The notes beneath the pieces were generated by a model that was not told where the DNA came from, did not search any database, and worked only from the letters and a program-made list of their open reading frames with translations. Positions 1 through 13,583 of a stretch of 64,000 nucleotides of DNA are shown here, one piece after another. A program made the position numbers and the translations under genes. Location: the NCBI GenBank assembly GCA_013433145.1, contig CM024168.1, forward strand, positions 7,882,184-7,946,183. Reading direction: 5' to 3'. How positions within the stretch are numbered: position 1 is the first letter of the stretch; every line of letters begins with the position of its first letter. This DNA comes from Ascaris suum (taxonomy: Eukaryota > Nematoda > Chromadorea > Rhabditida > Ascarididae).

Positions 1-832
1 AAAGCGACCTCAAAATTCGTGTTCTCATCGAACGCATCATTCAGGAAAATGGTACTTCACTTTTGATGACATATTTAAGGGCAAGCTTCCACTTTTCCAG
101 AGGAAAAAATGCAAACATTTAAATCCCGGAAGATTTCAGTGGATCTTGAAAATATTTCCACGTCAGGAAAGTACCAGTTGTATCCCTCACTAAAGTACTG
201 CTCTCTAAGCAGCAAGATTCAACGATCCATAGAAAAGCAACCATTTTTCATTATGAACAAGTAGAACATTTTAGGACATTTGTTTATAAAAAGAGTGGAA
301 AAGTTCAGCGAAAACTAGGTGACAAAGAGAACAGTTACGGGAAGACGTCGTCGGATTTGGCGCGATATGCAATCCCATGTGCCGGTCAACTGACCAGCCG
401 GTTTCTTAAACCACACCGAACAATAAATATGCAAGGCAGTGCCTTCATATTCTTGGCTGATCCCACTGCTGTTATTAATTTTCTGCAAACGGTGTCATCC
501 AACAGCGCCGTTATAATCCAATGGGTTAGAAAAGCGCAGATTCGCGCCAGACGGCGATAAGAAATACAAATTCGATCCAATGTAAGGCGTTGATTGCACG
601 ACTACAAACTCCTCCAGCAAGACAACCTCGCCTGCTTCTCTTGCTTCTCTTTCACTATACTGCTTCGGCAGATTTTCCGCAACGTACACATCACATAAAA
701 CGGCACTTAACTTATGGCTTAAAATTCCACAAAAGAGTTTGAATTCCAGAATTTTGTGCGATCCTGAGCTGGAGGCCTTATACGGGGGAGTGAAAATTTT
801 GCGCAAACAGTGGCTATAATGGGATCACTCAG

Positions 833-1095
833 CTAGCTTAACAGAAACAAGTACAACAGCTTTAGGGAAGCCCCAAGAAATTCCTCAACAAACATCTTCA
901 CCAAAGGAAATATGGAAGGAATAACATTTTGACGTAACATCACGCGCACATCTGCGTGAGACAAGCGCAAGTAACGTGTAACCACGTCAAACTCAGCTTC
1001 TATCAATGTGTCAGCGACTATGTCCCCTCGGCAATTCGCCAGATGCCGTCTGCCGATCTCATCCGCTGCCATGTGTCGCATTTTGATCTGCTTCT
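833..1095 (-). CDS. Possible exon or gene fragment, unidentified
   Basis: A TTTGCAG acceptor ends at 1096 and is followed by an open frame to a stop at 833. The first part (KQIKMRHMAADEIGRRHLAN and on through DVVTRYLRLSHADVRV) has the mixed charged/hydrophobic character of coding sequence and is more GC-rich than its surroundings. The end (EEFLGASLKLLYLFLLS) is hydrophobic. No domain is recognised. A separate open frame continues on the same strand at 806-495. Could be a terminal exon or a decayed gene. Confidence 0.22.
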
Positions 1096-1470
1096 CTGCA
1101 AATGAGGCAGTGAGCGCGACGTTAAACTAAAGTAAATCTGTGCCACGTGGGAACTGCGCAAAAAATTACAGGATGCATTTCGAGGTGGACTTTATGTTAG
1201 TACTCCATATAAGAGTTCACGAGGACGTGCAGTTCAATAGGTTCCACTGTCCTCCGGCACGAAATTTTGCTACGGTCCATTGCATGGTACTTTTGTTGTT
1301 CCAAGTTACACGTTAGAAATCAAAGAAAGGATGCACGAGAGGACTTGCAAATAGCGCATATTTCAAAGAGATCACTTGAAAATAGAGGTACACGTTGGTA
1401 TATTTATATTTATTTGTATATATCTATATTTATTTTTTTCACGCACATATCGTAGTCATCTCTATTACAC

Positions 1471-2430
1471 AAATATATATAAATACAAATATAAATAAAT
1501 AAATAAATATAAATATAAATATAAATATAAATATAAATATAAATATAAATATAAATATAAATATAAATATAAATATAAATATAAATATAAATATAAATAT
1601 AAATATAAATATAAATATAAATATAAATATAAATATAAATATAAATATAAATATAAATATAAATATAAATATAAATATAAATATAAATATAAATATAAAT
1701 ATAAATATAAATATAAATATAAATATAAATATAAATATAAATATAAATATAAATATAAATATAAATATAAATATAAATATAAATATAAATATAAATATAA
1801 ATATAAATATAAATATAAATATAAATATAAATATAAATATAAATATAAATATAAATATAAATATAATATAAAATAAATATAAATATAAATATAAATATAA
1901 ATATAAATATAAATATAAATATAAATATAAATATAAATATAAATATAAATATAAATATAAATATAAATATAAATATAAATATAAATATAAATATAAATAT
2001 AAATATAAATATAAATATAAATATAAATATAAATATAAATAAATATAAATATAAATAAAAATATAAATATAAATATATAAAATATAAATATAAATATAAA
2101 TATAAATATAAATATAAATATAAATAAATATAAATATAATATAAATATAATAATATAAATATAAATATAAATATAAATTAAATATAAATATAAATATATA
2201 TATAAATATAAATATAAATATATAAATATAATATAAAATATATAAATATAAATATAAATATAAATATAAATATAAATATAAATATAAATATAAAATATAA
2301 ATATAAATATATAATATAAATATATATATAAATATATAAAATATAAACATAAATACAAATTAAATATAAATATATAATAATGTAAATATTAATATTAATA
2401 TAAATAAAGTATAAATATAAATATAAACAG
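1471..2430. repeat. AAATAT-type hexanucleotide satellite, about 0.95 kb
   Basis: A nearly pure run of the 6-bp unit AAATAT (TATAAA/ATATTT rotations) fills most of 1500-2045. Sparse register breaks occur (for example near 1865 and 2040), and the right third (2045-2430) is more degenerate with 4-, 5- and 8-bp variants. Because the unit is a multiple of three, two minus-strand frames stay open for about 300 codons of alternating Tyr/Ile/Phe/Leu; these are not genes. Confidence 0.97.
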
Positions 2431-4369
2431 ACCATTTACCGTTCCATTTGCAGTCTAACAGTTTCCTTACCTCCAGCGCAGTACTACAGTACTTTTCGAA
2501 CACTGTTGACTTCAACAAATAGTGTTCAAGAAAGGAGTGCACTAAACCTTGTATTTCCGCTTCACATTTTAGTGTGTATAATGTGTTTTCATTTTAAAGA
2601 TTTATACATAAGATCCGAGACCGTAACATAGAAAGACCGTAATTTCGATTTACGTTATCAAAAAATAATCGACTTTTGAAAACACTTATGATTGAAAGCG
2701 GAAATTATTCTAAGCGAGAATGAGGTGGAACAAATGCGATAGTATGTCTATCAATCGAATAAGTATTACAGCAATTGACCGCTGCTTATTCCGTTGGTGT
2801 GTGGATGTGGCGATGAATTTCTTCGTGAAAACAATACGCAATGCATGCTACAATTTAAAAATGACGGAAATAAGGTTGGCCTCGTCAATTTTTTGCGTTT
2901 TTGTGAGCAAAGTATTTTGCCTTTTGGCGGAAATGTGTTGGAAAATTTCTGAGAGTTATGGCGAATTTTGTAAATTTTGAATAGATTTTTGCGACAAATC
3001 GACAAGTGCTGCTCAACTGCAAATTTATTTAGCGACTCATTAGTGTGGCGGCAGCGTCTAAAATAGCCAATAATGTGTTTTCAATGCGCAAATTATTGAA
3101 GGAAACTTTCTCAGTTAGCAATACCACTTTTTAGAGTGAACGAATCAAAGCAGCTCATAAGTAATCGCTTAAATAACCCCTTTGAGCGTGGAAGCGCTTG
3201 GCGCTTGCATCCGCTGATGTGTGTGGCATATGGGTGCGGTATGTGGCCTTTTGTATGCGTACGTGTGTCTGGTGCTTCCTGTGTATGTGCGCACTGTTTG
3301 TGTGTGCTCGCTTTTTTATGTAAGCGTACATGTCCACGTGCTTATGTGTGGGTGTATGCGTGTGGGCGTTATGTGTGAGCTCATTGTGGTTTCCGATTGT
3401 ATCGTTAGGAATGAAGTATTTTTGAGCCCGAAAAATAAAGCTTTCAGGCTTGTTGCATCTCTCATAGGAACGCTGATTTTCATTTTGTTGTTGATTTTGG
3501 TAGCTGTATTTTCAGCAATATCTGTTTGGGTTGCACGTACGGTTACTAGTTGATCCCCCTCTTTTCTCGTTAAATTGGGCATTTTGGCGATCCATAGATG
3601 GGCTGCAAACAGATCTGAAAAAGAGAATGGCGGTTCTAGTGGCACTTGCCAAAAAGAGGTTGACGTTACGAAAAATCTGTTGCATTCCCAACAACTGAAT
3701 AACGCAACCGAAGGCACGTTCGTGAATACGATGGATCCGAGGGCATCGAATGTAATCATGAAAAAACCATTAGTGGAGTCTAGAAAATTTTAGAAGTTAG
3801 CAGGAAATTCAACGAACGTATCATTCCTACCGATTTTTTTTACTTTTTCCTTCTTTAGTCTTCTGGGTTCTACTCTCCCTTTAGTTCTAAAAACATTAAA
3901 TATCAGTCCCCTACCTATATATATCCCTCTCTATGTTGTTAGAGGAGAAAAGAAAATGGTGAGAAATTCATCGAAAGTATGCACAATTTAGCGTGGTTAA
4001 ATGTGACGTCGTTAACGTTCATTTCCTTGAAAAGGATGTCAGCGGCAATCTAAAGCAGAAGCGTGCCGTAGCAGCTGAATCGATAAGTGCTTTAGCACTT
4101 CATTCACCTGAGCAACTCGATTTACAAATGGGCATGAAATGACAGAAAATGCACAACAATGCCCTCTTAATTTATTGATCCAATCGCTGAAAAATATTCT
4201 TAAAAAAACAAGCTTGTTGGCTCCTCAGTTAGCGTCTTGTCGGATATTTTCTGGCTGCAGTTAATTCTGAACGTTTGATGAGGTTCTGTGTGCACATAAG
4301 TGGGCACATATAACAGAAGAAATATAAGCAATGCATTTCATTTTTCTTCTGTTATAAAATTGGAAGGAA
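2431..4369. other. No gene seen
   Basis: AT-rich sequence with only short, low-quality frames apart from the GT-rich tract at 3213-3375. Confidence 0.5.
3213..3375 (+). repeat. GT-rich alternating purine-pyrimidine tract
   Basis: About 160 bp dominated by TG, TATG and CGTG steps without a fixed unit. It gives Val/Cys/Tyr-rich frames on both strands that are best explained as low-complexity sequence. Such tracts can adopt Z-DNA. Confidence 0.6.
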
Positions 4370-5062
4370 GACAGTGTCTCTTTTTCTTACGCGCAAAACG
4401 TAAGGCGACGAAAATCACTATTGCAAATTTTTGTCGGTCATACGACATCGTCATTAGGCAAGGCAGCGGACAGGGGCGTGCGGAGTGGGCATAAGATGCT
4501 AAGGGAAGGTGGTCGACCGGATGAATAGTGTAAGGGGGGGGGGGGAGGAAGGGGGAGTGCAAGAACAGTAAAATAAGTAAACTTGACAGAAGTGAAACAA
4601 ATTTTGAACTATAAAAACGGTGAAATGAGCCAATGTGTGAGCAAACTTCCAGCAATCAGCAAATGAACACAACAGGAAAAAGGCAAGACAGCTAGCGAAA
4701 TCGAAAAACCACACGGCTGCATATAATGTGTGCTTGTTCCATCTGGTCAGATGTGTTGCACTTTCGCTGTTTAATTCTTTCGCTCATCACTGGAAGTTTT
4801 CCGACTTCAGAACTCATTTGAGGAATTCCCCAATTAAAAATCCACTTCCTTCCTCTCAGGCTTCTTTATTTCACTTCTCTTGCAATTCCTCATCCATTCC
4901 CTCCTCCCTCCCTGCCTCTTTAATCATCTATTTCCTAGCCACCCCACCCGCCTGCTCTTAGGCCCATTTATTGTCACCTAATGATGTCATGCGACAGGTG
5001 AAAATTGTTACGGTGCTTTTCGCCGCTGCTCTTTTTTAAGCAGAAAGAATCTCATTTTTTCA
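4370..5062. repeat. Diverged long inverted repeat (foldback element)
   Basis: The reverse complement of about 4370-4714 aligns along its length with about 4728-5062 around a ~12-bp centre near 4720. Matching landmarks in the same order are a CTGGAAGTTT...CTCATTT block, a TTCTTGCA plus C-rich tract, CCTAATGA(C)GATGTC, and a TTTTCG(T/C)CGC block. By eye the arms are roughly two-thirds identical, with small indels. The left arm contains a G13 run (4533-4545). This looks like an old inverted duplication or foldback/MITE-like element; ends are approximate. Confidence 0.6.
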
Positions 5063-5702
5063 TGATTTGATGTTTTATGAGATAAGCAAAATCGGCTGGT
5101 CGAGGAATCAAGAACAGTTCGACCAACTTAACAGCGTAAGACTTCTCTGTGTCTTTTCTTAGTGGTCATCCTTCGTGCAGATTATCGACCCAAAGCGAAA
5201 TCACAAAATTTGTGAGTCGGCTCGGTGTGTGCCATGCCAGGCCTGCTGAAAAAGAGCGAATTTTCGATGAAGGATGTATATAATCAATCGTTACACAGAC
5301 TGCATCGGCGGCATCAACGGTAATATTTAATGGTTCGTTCAGACCACACAATCAGCGGAAATGACTGTCCAGCTTTTGATAACTTTAACTTACGTGAGAT
5401 TCTTTTATGGTGATTTCCAAAATTTGCCAAATTGGCTGGTAAAGTTTTTACTCTCTAGTTATTAGAAAATTCAGTTGTGCTTTCGAGGAACTGGCAAGTG
5501 TTCCCAGGAATGAACCTCTAAAGGTGTTCGATACAACAGTAGAGCGGTATTTGCATAAATCAATTGTCACGGAAAAGACGATGTCCATCAGCTCTGTAAT
5601 TTTTACCACACCGTTGTAGTTACGAATACGAGCAGAGTGAATTCGGATATGCGTGAGAAATGACTGCTGTTCTCTGCCGCTAGACCTCAACAGAAAAAGT
5701 GC

Positions 5703-5743
5703 AACAAATGAAAGAAAGTTGGCGTATTAAAACTAATACTTTT
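5703..5743 (+). repeat. 41-bp direct repeat, copy 1
   Basis: Matches 6813-6853 over 41 positions with two differences; the shared core includes GTATTAAAACTAATACTTTT. The copies are about 1.1 kb apart in gene-free sequence, which suggests a fragment of a dispersed repeat. Confidence 0.9.
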
Positions 5744-6812
5744 CTGCACGGTTTTTGCCCCTATCTTTGATAGCTTTCCTCTCAAAACTCCTAAAACTGA
5801 CGCCCTCCCAACCCAGTCAGTGTGGCCCAATGGAAGTCTATAAACCATCGCATCTATTCCAAATGGCCTTTTGCTATCGTTAGCGAAACTTTCCAACGAC
5901 GCTCATAGCGATAAATGAAAACGCTCACTAATTGATGTGCGTAAAATTGGTATATGTTATGGTCGCATCTTTACACGTTGTGGTTTAAAGCAAAAATTCA
6001 TAAGGAAACGTATTGCAGGGAATGCTCAATTCAGAGTGCCTTGCTCGAGGCAAGAAAAACACGTGGAAGACACGTTTGTTTGGATGTCACGAAGTTGAAA
6101 ATAAATGTGCTGAAAAGTAAAGCACTACGCTTTGGCAATTTTACATTTGTTTTTTAAGTGCGGAAGTAATCGAGTATGTTCATATCATTTCCAGGAAAAG
6201 GTGCGTCCAAAAGAAATAAGTGAAAAAACAGGCAAGAAATGCTATCACAAAATGGTCTTTTGCATTTCACTCCACCACACAAGCCGATTGCTTAAATATG
6301 CCAAATTAATCAAGGAAACCTATTTATGTATTTCTAGATGTATTTCTATGTACAACCTATGTATCTATCTATTTCTATGTGCATAGATATACGTATTCCT
6401 ATGTATTTCTATTTATGTAACCTAAGATCGGCTTAGTTCACAGATCACTAACCAAAAATTGTTTCTGGAGCAAGATGGCGTTTTGGAAGGTAGTGCCACC
6501 TTGCAAATTTCACGTCATCATAACTAATCTGAAAAATGAACAGCTGGAACACAGTTCGAGGTAGGAATCACCTTATGACGTGGATTATTCTCATCAGATT
6601 TCGTAGCCGTAATTTCTATGATTCTTCAGTGGAAACTATTTAACACAAAAATGCGTACAAATAAACACATACGAATAACATGCACTGCGGAAAGTTTCAA
6701 ATGTGCATGAAGAGTGGTCATTAGTAGATGCGAGAAAATGCAATGCTTGGTGAGAGCAATAGTCAGAACAGTAGTAAGCACCGGATATTTGAGTTTCCAC
6801 TTTCATCGTCAG

Positions 6813-6853
6813 AACAAATGAAAGAAAGCTGACGTATTAAAACTAATACTTTT
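6813..6853 (+). repeat. 41-bp direct repeat, copy 2
   Basis: Second copy of the 41-bp unit at 5703-5743. The two differences are T/C and G/A in the middle of the unit. Confidence 0.9.
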
Positions 6854-9800
6854 TTGAAGGTTCGCCTCAGATATATTCACTCGAATGAAACATTGAACGG
6901 CTGAGGATTCCAGCAGTGCATCTTTAAAATGGGCCTAAATCGTGAAAGGTTCATACAGAAGCTTTCATCGTTAGCTCCACATCATCCTCTCCCAAACCTT
7001 GTCTCTTCTGCATGCACCCTTAATACGCTAAAGAGAGACATCCCTCTTTCTTTAAAGGTCTCGGTTTGCGCCTTTCGGTTGTAATAAATGTATGTTTCAA
7101 AACTTGGAGAACTTAATATGAGGTTAACAAGGTACTGCATCATATCTCTTATAATAAGCAACTTTTATCAGAGATATAACTAAATTGATAGAACTAAAGT
7201 GTGACGAGTTCCGGGGGTAGAATTTGATCAATGAACGAAAAGGATTACCTTTGATTATTTAATAAGAGGCTGAAAGGGAGAAGGGCTAGGTGGAGAGAGG
7301 AGAGGCCTTTCTCTTCGCTTGAATTTGAATGTTTTCTTCAAACAGCACGAAAGACAAGGCAGCATGTCGTCCTTGAAGGTCTTTGCACATTTCAGAAAAC
7401 TCATAGATACACTTGCCAAAGGCCAACAAGAAATGTCTTTTAAACAGATTTTCTTTTGTTAGAGCTACCACTTGCTGTGTTTAAAAACGTTTATCGTGTT
7501 ACGCGTTATCCCGTCGAAGACTTAGCTTATATCTCTGATTGCAAAAAAAAACTGATTAGTTCGAAGCGAATATGAATAAAAGAATTTGTGAAGAACGAGA
7601 CACTGACTAAGGCAAGCCATCACCGCTCCATACAGCGTGCCGGTTTTCCGCATCACACAGGGAGCGCAAACTTCTTTATTTCGTCAATCATGCGAGTTTG
7701 CTCAAATTACCTATCGCTTACACTCACTCTGCTTTTTTGAGGACGATTTATGAATGTTGAATGCTCACTTAGTTCCAAATATAAACGCCCATTTTACGAT
7801 TGCGGGTGGGGCACTAATCGTAATAAACAAATGTGCTATGCGTTTGCCATAACCAAGCAATGTATCAAGGCGTTAGTTCATACGTGTATGAATTTCTGCT
7901 TGCTGAGAACGAAAAGAAACACTAATCCACTGAAAACCAGAAACGTCTGCATCGATAACGTTGTCATCATCGCGGTGCATCTTCTGCTTATTAAACGGCA
8001 TGTCACCAGGCTAAATAAGAGCGAAAAATGTTGTTGCTATTATACTGTTAATTTCAGTTGACATACTTACCAAAGAAATCATCGAAATCGCCATCAAAAA
8101 GGTGATTTTCCTTTTTTTTCGTGAAATAGTTCTAGTCAGTTCTTAGTCACTCTTCTTCGAATGTACAGTAGATTGCCACCTCCATATGGAATTTTAGGCG
8201 AACCCACCCATAGAAAAACCAATATATTCCTGTCAGTAAACACTCAGTATTCCTTTGTGTTTTCAGACAGCATATACATCAGCAGGGCGACGCATTTATT
8301 CAATGATAGCAATTTGTTTGTAGATCGGAAATTTATGCGCAACATAATCGAATATTTCATCGTTAAAATGGCATCATCAGGGATTTGGTGATGAATTTCG
8401 AAAGGATTGCAATGTCCTCTAGGCGTCTAATAGGAAGCCAGAGCATTGTTTGCGGAAGATTTGGGAATTTTTGGAGGAGGATAGGCATAAAGAAGGAAAA
8501 CGACGGAGGTAACGCTGATGTTAGGTGAATAGGGTTTAATAAGGTTCGCTATAGAACAAGATATAGCCATTAACAGAGTTTTTTCTTCAAACAAATTGGA
8601 ATAAATGCTGTAATTTCGCCAAGTAAACCAATTGCCAATGAAAGTATTCAAAAAATAGCAATTTGTAAGCCGTTCATCATATGTGACCAAATGGCTGCAC
8701 ACAACTTCAGTTAAAGCTGTGAGCAATCACTTGTTTAAAAAAAACCCGGGCTGTCAGGTTCGTTGCATATTTCAACAAATAATACCTCAGAAAGAAGAGG
8801 AGGAGTGTAAACGAAACTGGGCTGACGCATCATATTGGGCAAATTTCATCATTGTAACCTCTGTGGCTCCAATTGAAACCACTCTAACGACAGAACAATC
8901 AACCACGAACGTACTGAAATGCGCATATGGAATAATTTCGCAATAAGTGCATCAAAGGGATGAATGGCATAAAACCGGTGATTTTTCACTTCTATTTTTC
9001 ACAAAAGAATTATTCCTCTAAATAGAGGAATTATTTCTTCAAAAACGCATAGAGATTACTAAAAAGGGAATGCGATTTTGTTTGCCATTCTCTGTGAAAT
9101 TGGTTACTTTGTGGCTTCTGAGTTTCATGCGAATAGGTGTTATTCGCAAACGTTGTTGTAGACGTGCGAAGCAACATATCTCTATTCTGCACTCGTTGCA
9201 CGTATATTTTAATCAACACGACCCGCAAGGTCTCATCAAGTTTCGAGGATAATACGAAGTGGGCGCTGAAGTCAAAGCTACAATGAAACATTCCCACAAA
9301 AGAAATGAGAAAACAGTACAATTTATATGCAGCTCACATGCATGTTATATTAGATTAGTAAATCGCACGTTATGTGAAGTTCACAAGCCATAATGATAGA
9401 TGGCGGGAAAGGGAGAAACTTTGAGATGATGTGTGCGTGAAGATATGGTTTCTAAGAATATATTTTTTAACACCATGAAGTGAAAAAGTAAATTTTAACT
9501 GACGCTATGAATCGTTTTTTTTGCGACCAATCGGACTCATAAAAAGCTAGGAAAAAGAAAGAAGGAGCAGTCACAGTCCAAGTTCAATGGTATATGCGCT
9601 CAACTTTCAGCTGTATCAGGCGAACAAAAGGGAAAAACAGAGAATCGATAAAACGTGGGGAGAGTCACACCAAAATGCTACAAGTGACAGCGCTTTAATC
9701 CTCCACAGTAAGTGAAACTGCTGGAAAATCACTGAAAAATTACCTAAAATGCGATTTCTTGGCAACATCGACCGAATGCAACCGGCTAACCAAAAATTCG

Positions 9801-12527
9801 TTTTCGTTGCTCAGTTCAGTTATTCTTTCAGAAACGATAAACAAATTTTACGATAACGCACTTTAATGGATATACGTTAGTTGAATCAAAATTTGATTAG
9901 TTACGCCATCATATTATATAATTACCCTCACCGTTTTTCATTTTCAAAGTATTTGCGGACAGAACTTGAGACGATGCACCGACAAGCAGAGCCACATAAG
10001 TTAAACTAATTCTTATAAAAATGTGCAGAAAATATACAAAGTTACATTGAATTTACCATAAAAGCAAAGAAAGCCCGAGTTCAGGTTGGAAAATTAGCTA
10101 GAGAGCAATGTCTCTTCCACAGTTTAGGCTACGCGTTCGCGACTAGCTGTGTATCTGAGCATAGTGATCGTCAATAATTTGCAAGCATGTTGAATAAGCG
10201 GAAACATAAAATAGTTAGGCAAAGTTTGATTTTATTTTGCTCGAATGTGTTTCTCGTTGCTAACTGTGATCGCACGAATTGTGCTTGAAAAATAGACAAC
10301 CGGCAAGATGTAATTTTGTTCAAGCAGTCCTTAAGTTTTTGGTAAAAGCCACAATTGTTTTAAAGATCACAAAGTAATGGGAGTGGGTGGACAAGCAAAA
10401 AATGGATTGAAAATTTTCCAGCGGAATCTTCTGCAACGAAAGGAAGAGAAATAACGTCGATGTTTATTGGTAAACCGTTGGCAGTGTGACATCGAGCAAC
10501 CGTATTTAGCAACAGATCTCGAAGAGACGATTTCTTAAACCCGACCTGAACAATGACGCAGATATTCACTAGCTTCTTCTTTATTAGGAATTCCTTTGAG
10601 TATTAGTAAAAAGTTCAAATTACGATTGACTTCATACTCTGCATTTGTTTTTCGAAGTATATTAAATTCTCGAATGCGACGGCTGGGGCAAAGGAACATT
10701 TTAATCAAGGAAATTTAATTCACGCCTGGTAGCTCAAATAACCTTTCATCTCGAATTATTTAATTGAACCTTTCGACTACTATCCATTCACTTCCAGTAT
10801 TTCTTTTTTTCTACTACGACCTTAACGTGCGTGGACATCTTCTGCGCATTATATATCATGTACCATCAAATATCACTTGCGCGACCAGTGCGCATTCTTC
10901 AATGCGCATATGTCCTCTATCTACAACAGTGAGTGCTTTCTACATGATTCCCACGAGTGCACAGCGAAAATCGAAGTGATAAAAAGTCCCAAAGACGCCA
11001 GCACTTCCAGAATTCAGAACGGCTGGCATTTTCAGAGTTCCGCCCAATGGTGGCTTTATTAGCTACCATCAAATAGCTAAAAGTGAGCAATAGAGCAATT
11101 ATACTTCTGCCGAACTGACCGACTGGATCTGCAAGAAGTTCATTTCTTTGTGAGGTGACCCAATCCCTTGCAGAATGATCCTACATATGCAAATTTCAAT
11201 ACATTTTCATATGGTTGTAGCAGATGACGTAGTCGTTGGCTCGATCGAAAGCTTTCATGAGAGTACTCATTATACTTTTTTTCTTAACCTCACCTTTAGC
11301 AGTTGCCGAGTTCAAACAACTATGCAAGCAGACACACAATCCTCGAACAGCCTTGAAAGAGAAGGAAGTGGCGATTCCTTCAGGAATAAACTAAGAGTAC
11401 ATGGCCAAAACAGGGATCGTACACCCTTACATATATACGTGTCTTCTTAGACGTTTTTCGACCGAATAAGAAAGAATGACGATAAGAAATACAGAGTTGA
11501 TCTTAAGGCGATTTGCAATTCGTGATAGAAGCCATCGTTAGAAAGAAGTGTAGGCAGTCGAAATGATTTGCATATATAAAGCGATAATTGGACTAAAGGG
11601 GGAAGGATTACGCTGTTGCGATGCTCATTCACTTCACAACAAACGCATTATAACGAGCGCGACCGCAAGGCAATACGATCGGTGCTTAGTGGTAATAATC
11701 ACGTACATGAAGGCAGTGTGTTTGGTGGCGCGTCTAGGCTCATAATTGATATAATTTCATAGGTGCTTTTGGAGCTCATAAAAAGTGGCGAACTGTTTTG
11801 TATCGAGAACAAACACAATGACGTCAATATTCTAGGGAAGAATCGCTTTGTTGCTAAAAGATCGATATAAAATGCAACCTGATTGACTGCAAAATCCACG
11901 CAAATTTTCTGACACCTTAAACTCCTGCAACTCTTTGTCACTTCGCATTTCAGCTTATCACTTTATGGAACAACCGCAGCTGAGGCAAGTATCACAAGTA
12001 TCACAACTATCAAATTTCATTGCAGTTGCTTCAGACGTTTCACGGTTGAAACCGCCGAAAGAAGCGAGCAACATCAATGTACATTACAGCAGGGATAACT
12101 ATTGCGTAAAACGTTCAGAGTGCACAGGAAGGACCTCATTCTCAACGGGCAAGTGGAACGTTCCGCCGCTGAATATTCGGTGCGTGATTTCGAAGCGCCA
12201 TGGGTTTCAGATTCTTCGACATTTTATCTTTGATTCTTCCAATATAGAGTTATTCAAAAGTTCATTTTTTCGGGTTCCCTTAGTACGACATCATCTATAC
12301 GACAAGAAAGTGTGATTAAACATGGCGACGAATCTGAATGAATTGCTGAATTCACGTTTGGCTAATGTGTTGGTCTCTAAGAATGCCTGATGCGAGAGGA
12401 CCACTATCAGTTAGGGGAGAATGCATCAATTTCATACTAATATATATTTTAGCGCACTTTTGTAAACAAGCGCTCATGCCAGATTTTGACTCAGTCAAAT
12501 GATGAAAGTATCACTACCAAGATATTA

Positions 12528-12848
12528 CTATTCGCTGGTTTTATGAAACTGGCTAGCCGGGTGGCTGGGAGTCAAAAGCGGAAACCATTTAATCCTTCTG
12601 ACATACTTTCCTAGTTCATTCAGAAGCACATTCTCTGCGCATTCGATAGAAAGTATTCCTAAGAAACGGCAATAAGACGATGGGTTTACACGAATCCATG
12701 AAGGCTGAATGCGTGCATAATCCAGTCGTGAACCATCATTGGCAGAGACATGCTTAGCAGTTGCATTGCAGATGAAAGCAAATAGCGGATCAATCTTCTT
12801 GCTGGAATCAGCTTTTGCATCGATTTTGCACGTCTTTAGACCTGAATC
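12528..12848 (-). CDS. Possible terminal exon, unidentified, 107 codons
   Basis: A CATCTGGCAG acceptor is followed by a 106-residue open frame ending in TAG, with balanced composition and four Cys residues (DSGLKTCKIDAKADSSKK at the start, PASQFHKTSE at the end). One N-x-T site is present. It lies 1 kb downstream of gene A on the same strand, beyond the CA/TA repeat. No family is recognised and no upstream exon was found, so it may be a chance frame or a remnant. Confidence 0.25.
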   Translation of the reverse strand, partial: DSGLKTCKIDAKADSSKKIDPLFAFICNATAKHVSANDGSRLDYARIQPSWIRVNPSSYCRFLGILSIECAENVLLNELGKYVRRIKWFPLLTPSHPASQFHKTSE

Positions 12849-12918
12849 CTGCCAGATGTGAAGCAACGGATTAGCGTAAAAAACAGAACATAGGCGGTAA
12901 AATGAAACACTCACAACA

Positions 12919-13070
<152 letters not shown>

Positions 13071-13387
13071 AGTATGGGTTTTGCATTTTTGCATCACAAA
13101 AAACAGCGAACTTAGAAAATCAAATCACATCTAATGCCATCTCATCAATTACACATCAGTTTGATTATTTGTGGTTGCGAATTGATATGCTAATGGAACA
13201 TATCACCAAACCCAATAATGTCTTTCCACCTTTAAAGGAGCTGTAGTTAACGGAATGAATGTGGGGAAAAATGGTCTCCTTTCTCCAAAAAAGCCTCTCA
13301 TGTGCAAAAATGAAAACCCCTGGGAAAAGTTTCTGCAAAGAGAAATTTCCAAGGATGAGCATGTGCATAAAACGAAAAACAAAACTC

Positions 13388-13473
13388 TCGAAAGCTTCCA
13401 GCTTTCGAAGTTTTTGTTCGACATAATACTGTAGTTGTCAAATATAATGCATGTACATGTATTATAATACATG
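13388..13473. repeat. Two small palindromes downstream of gene A
   Basis: TCGAAAGCT-TCC-AGCTTTCGA lies at about 13388-13408, and a perfect 18-bp palindrome CATGTATTATAATACATG at 13456-13473. Both are within 200 bp past the gene A stop codon and could form hairpins in its 3' UTR; no function is shown. Confidence 0.6.
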
Positions 13474-13583
13474 AAAACACTTTTCATGAGTTAATTAAAT
13501 ACGAGAAAAGGATCAACAACAATCAAATGGTTCAATTATGTTACGTTACTAGGTCACCATCATGAATCCCGTGGGCTGTCATC

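Larger units (their letters stand above)
5066..12527. other. Gene-poor AT-rich stretch
   Basis: No exon chain could be built on either strand. It holds the 41-bp direct repeat pair and a small palindrome (9-bp arms at 9012-9020 and 9023-9031). A minus-strand frame at 10360-10539 after a TTGTTCAG acceptor (VGFKKSSLRDLLLNTVARC) is the best exon-like segment but is isolated. Confidence 0.5.

Noticed and set aside
1439..2358. Two ~300-codon minus-strand open frames
   Set aside because: They are translations of the AAATAT satellite (only Y, I, F, L runs); the unit length of six keeps frames open by chance.
3221..3553. 110-codon plus-strand frame with a membrane-like segment
   Set aside because: First half is GT-repeat translation (Val/Cys/Tyr), and no splice context or family resemblance supports it.
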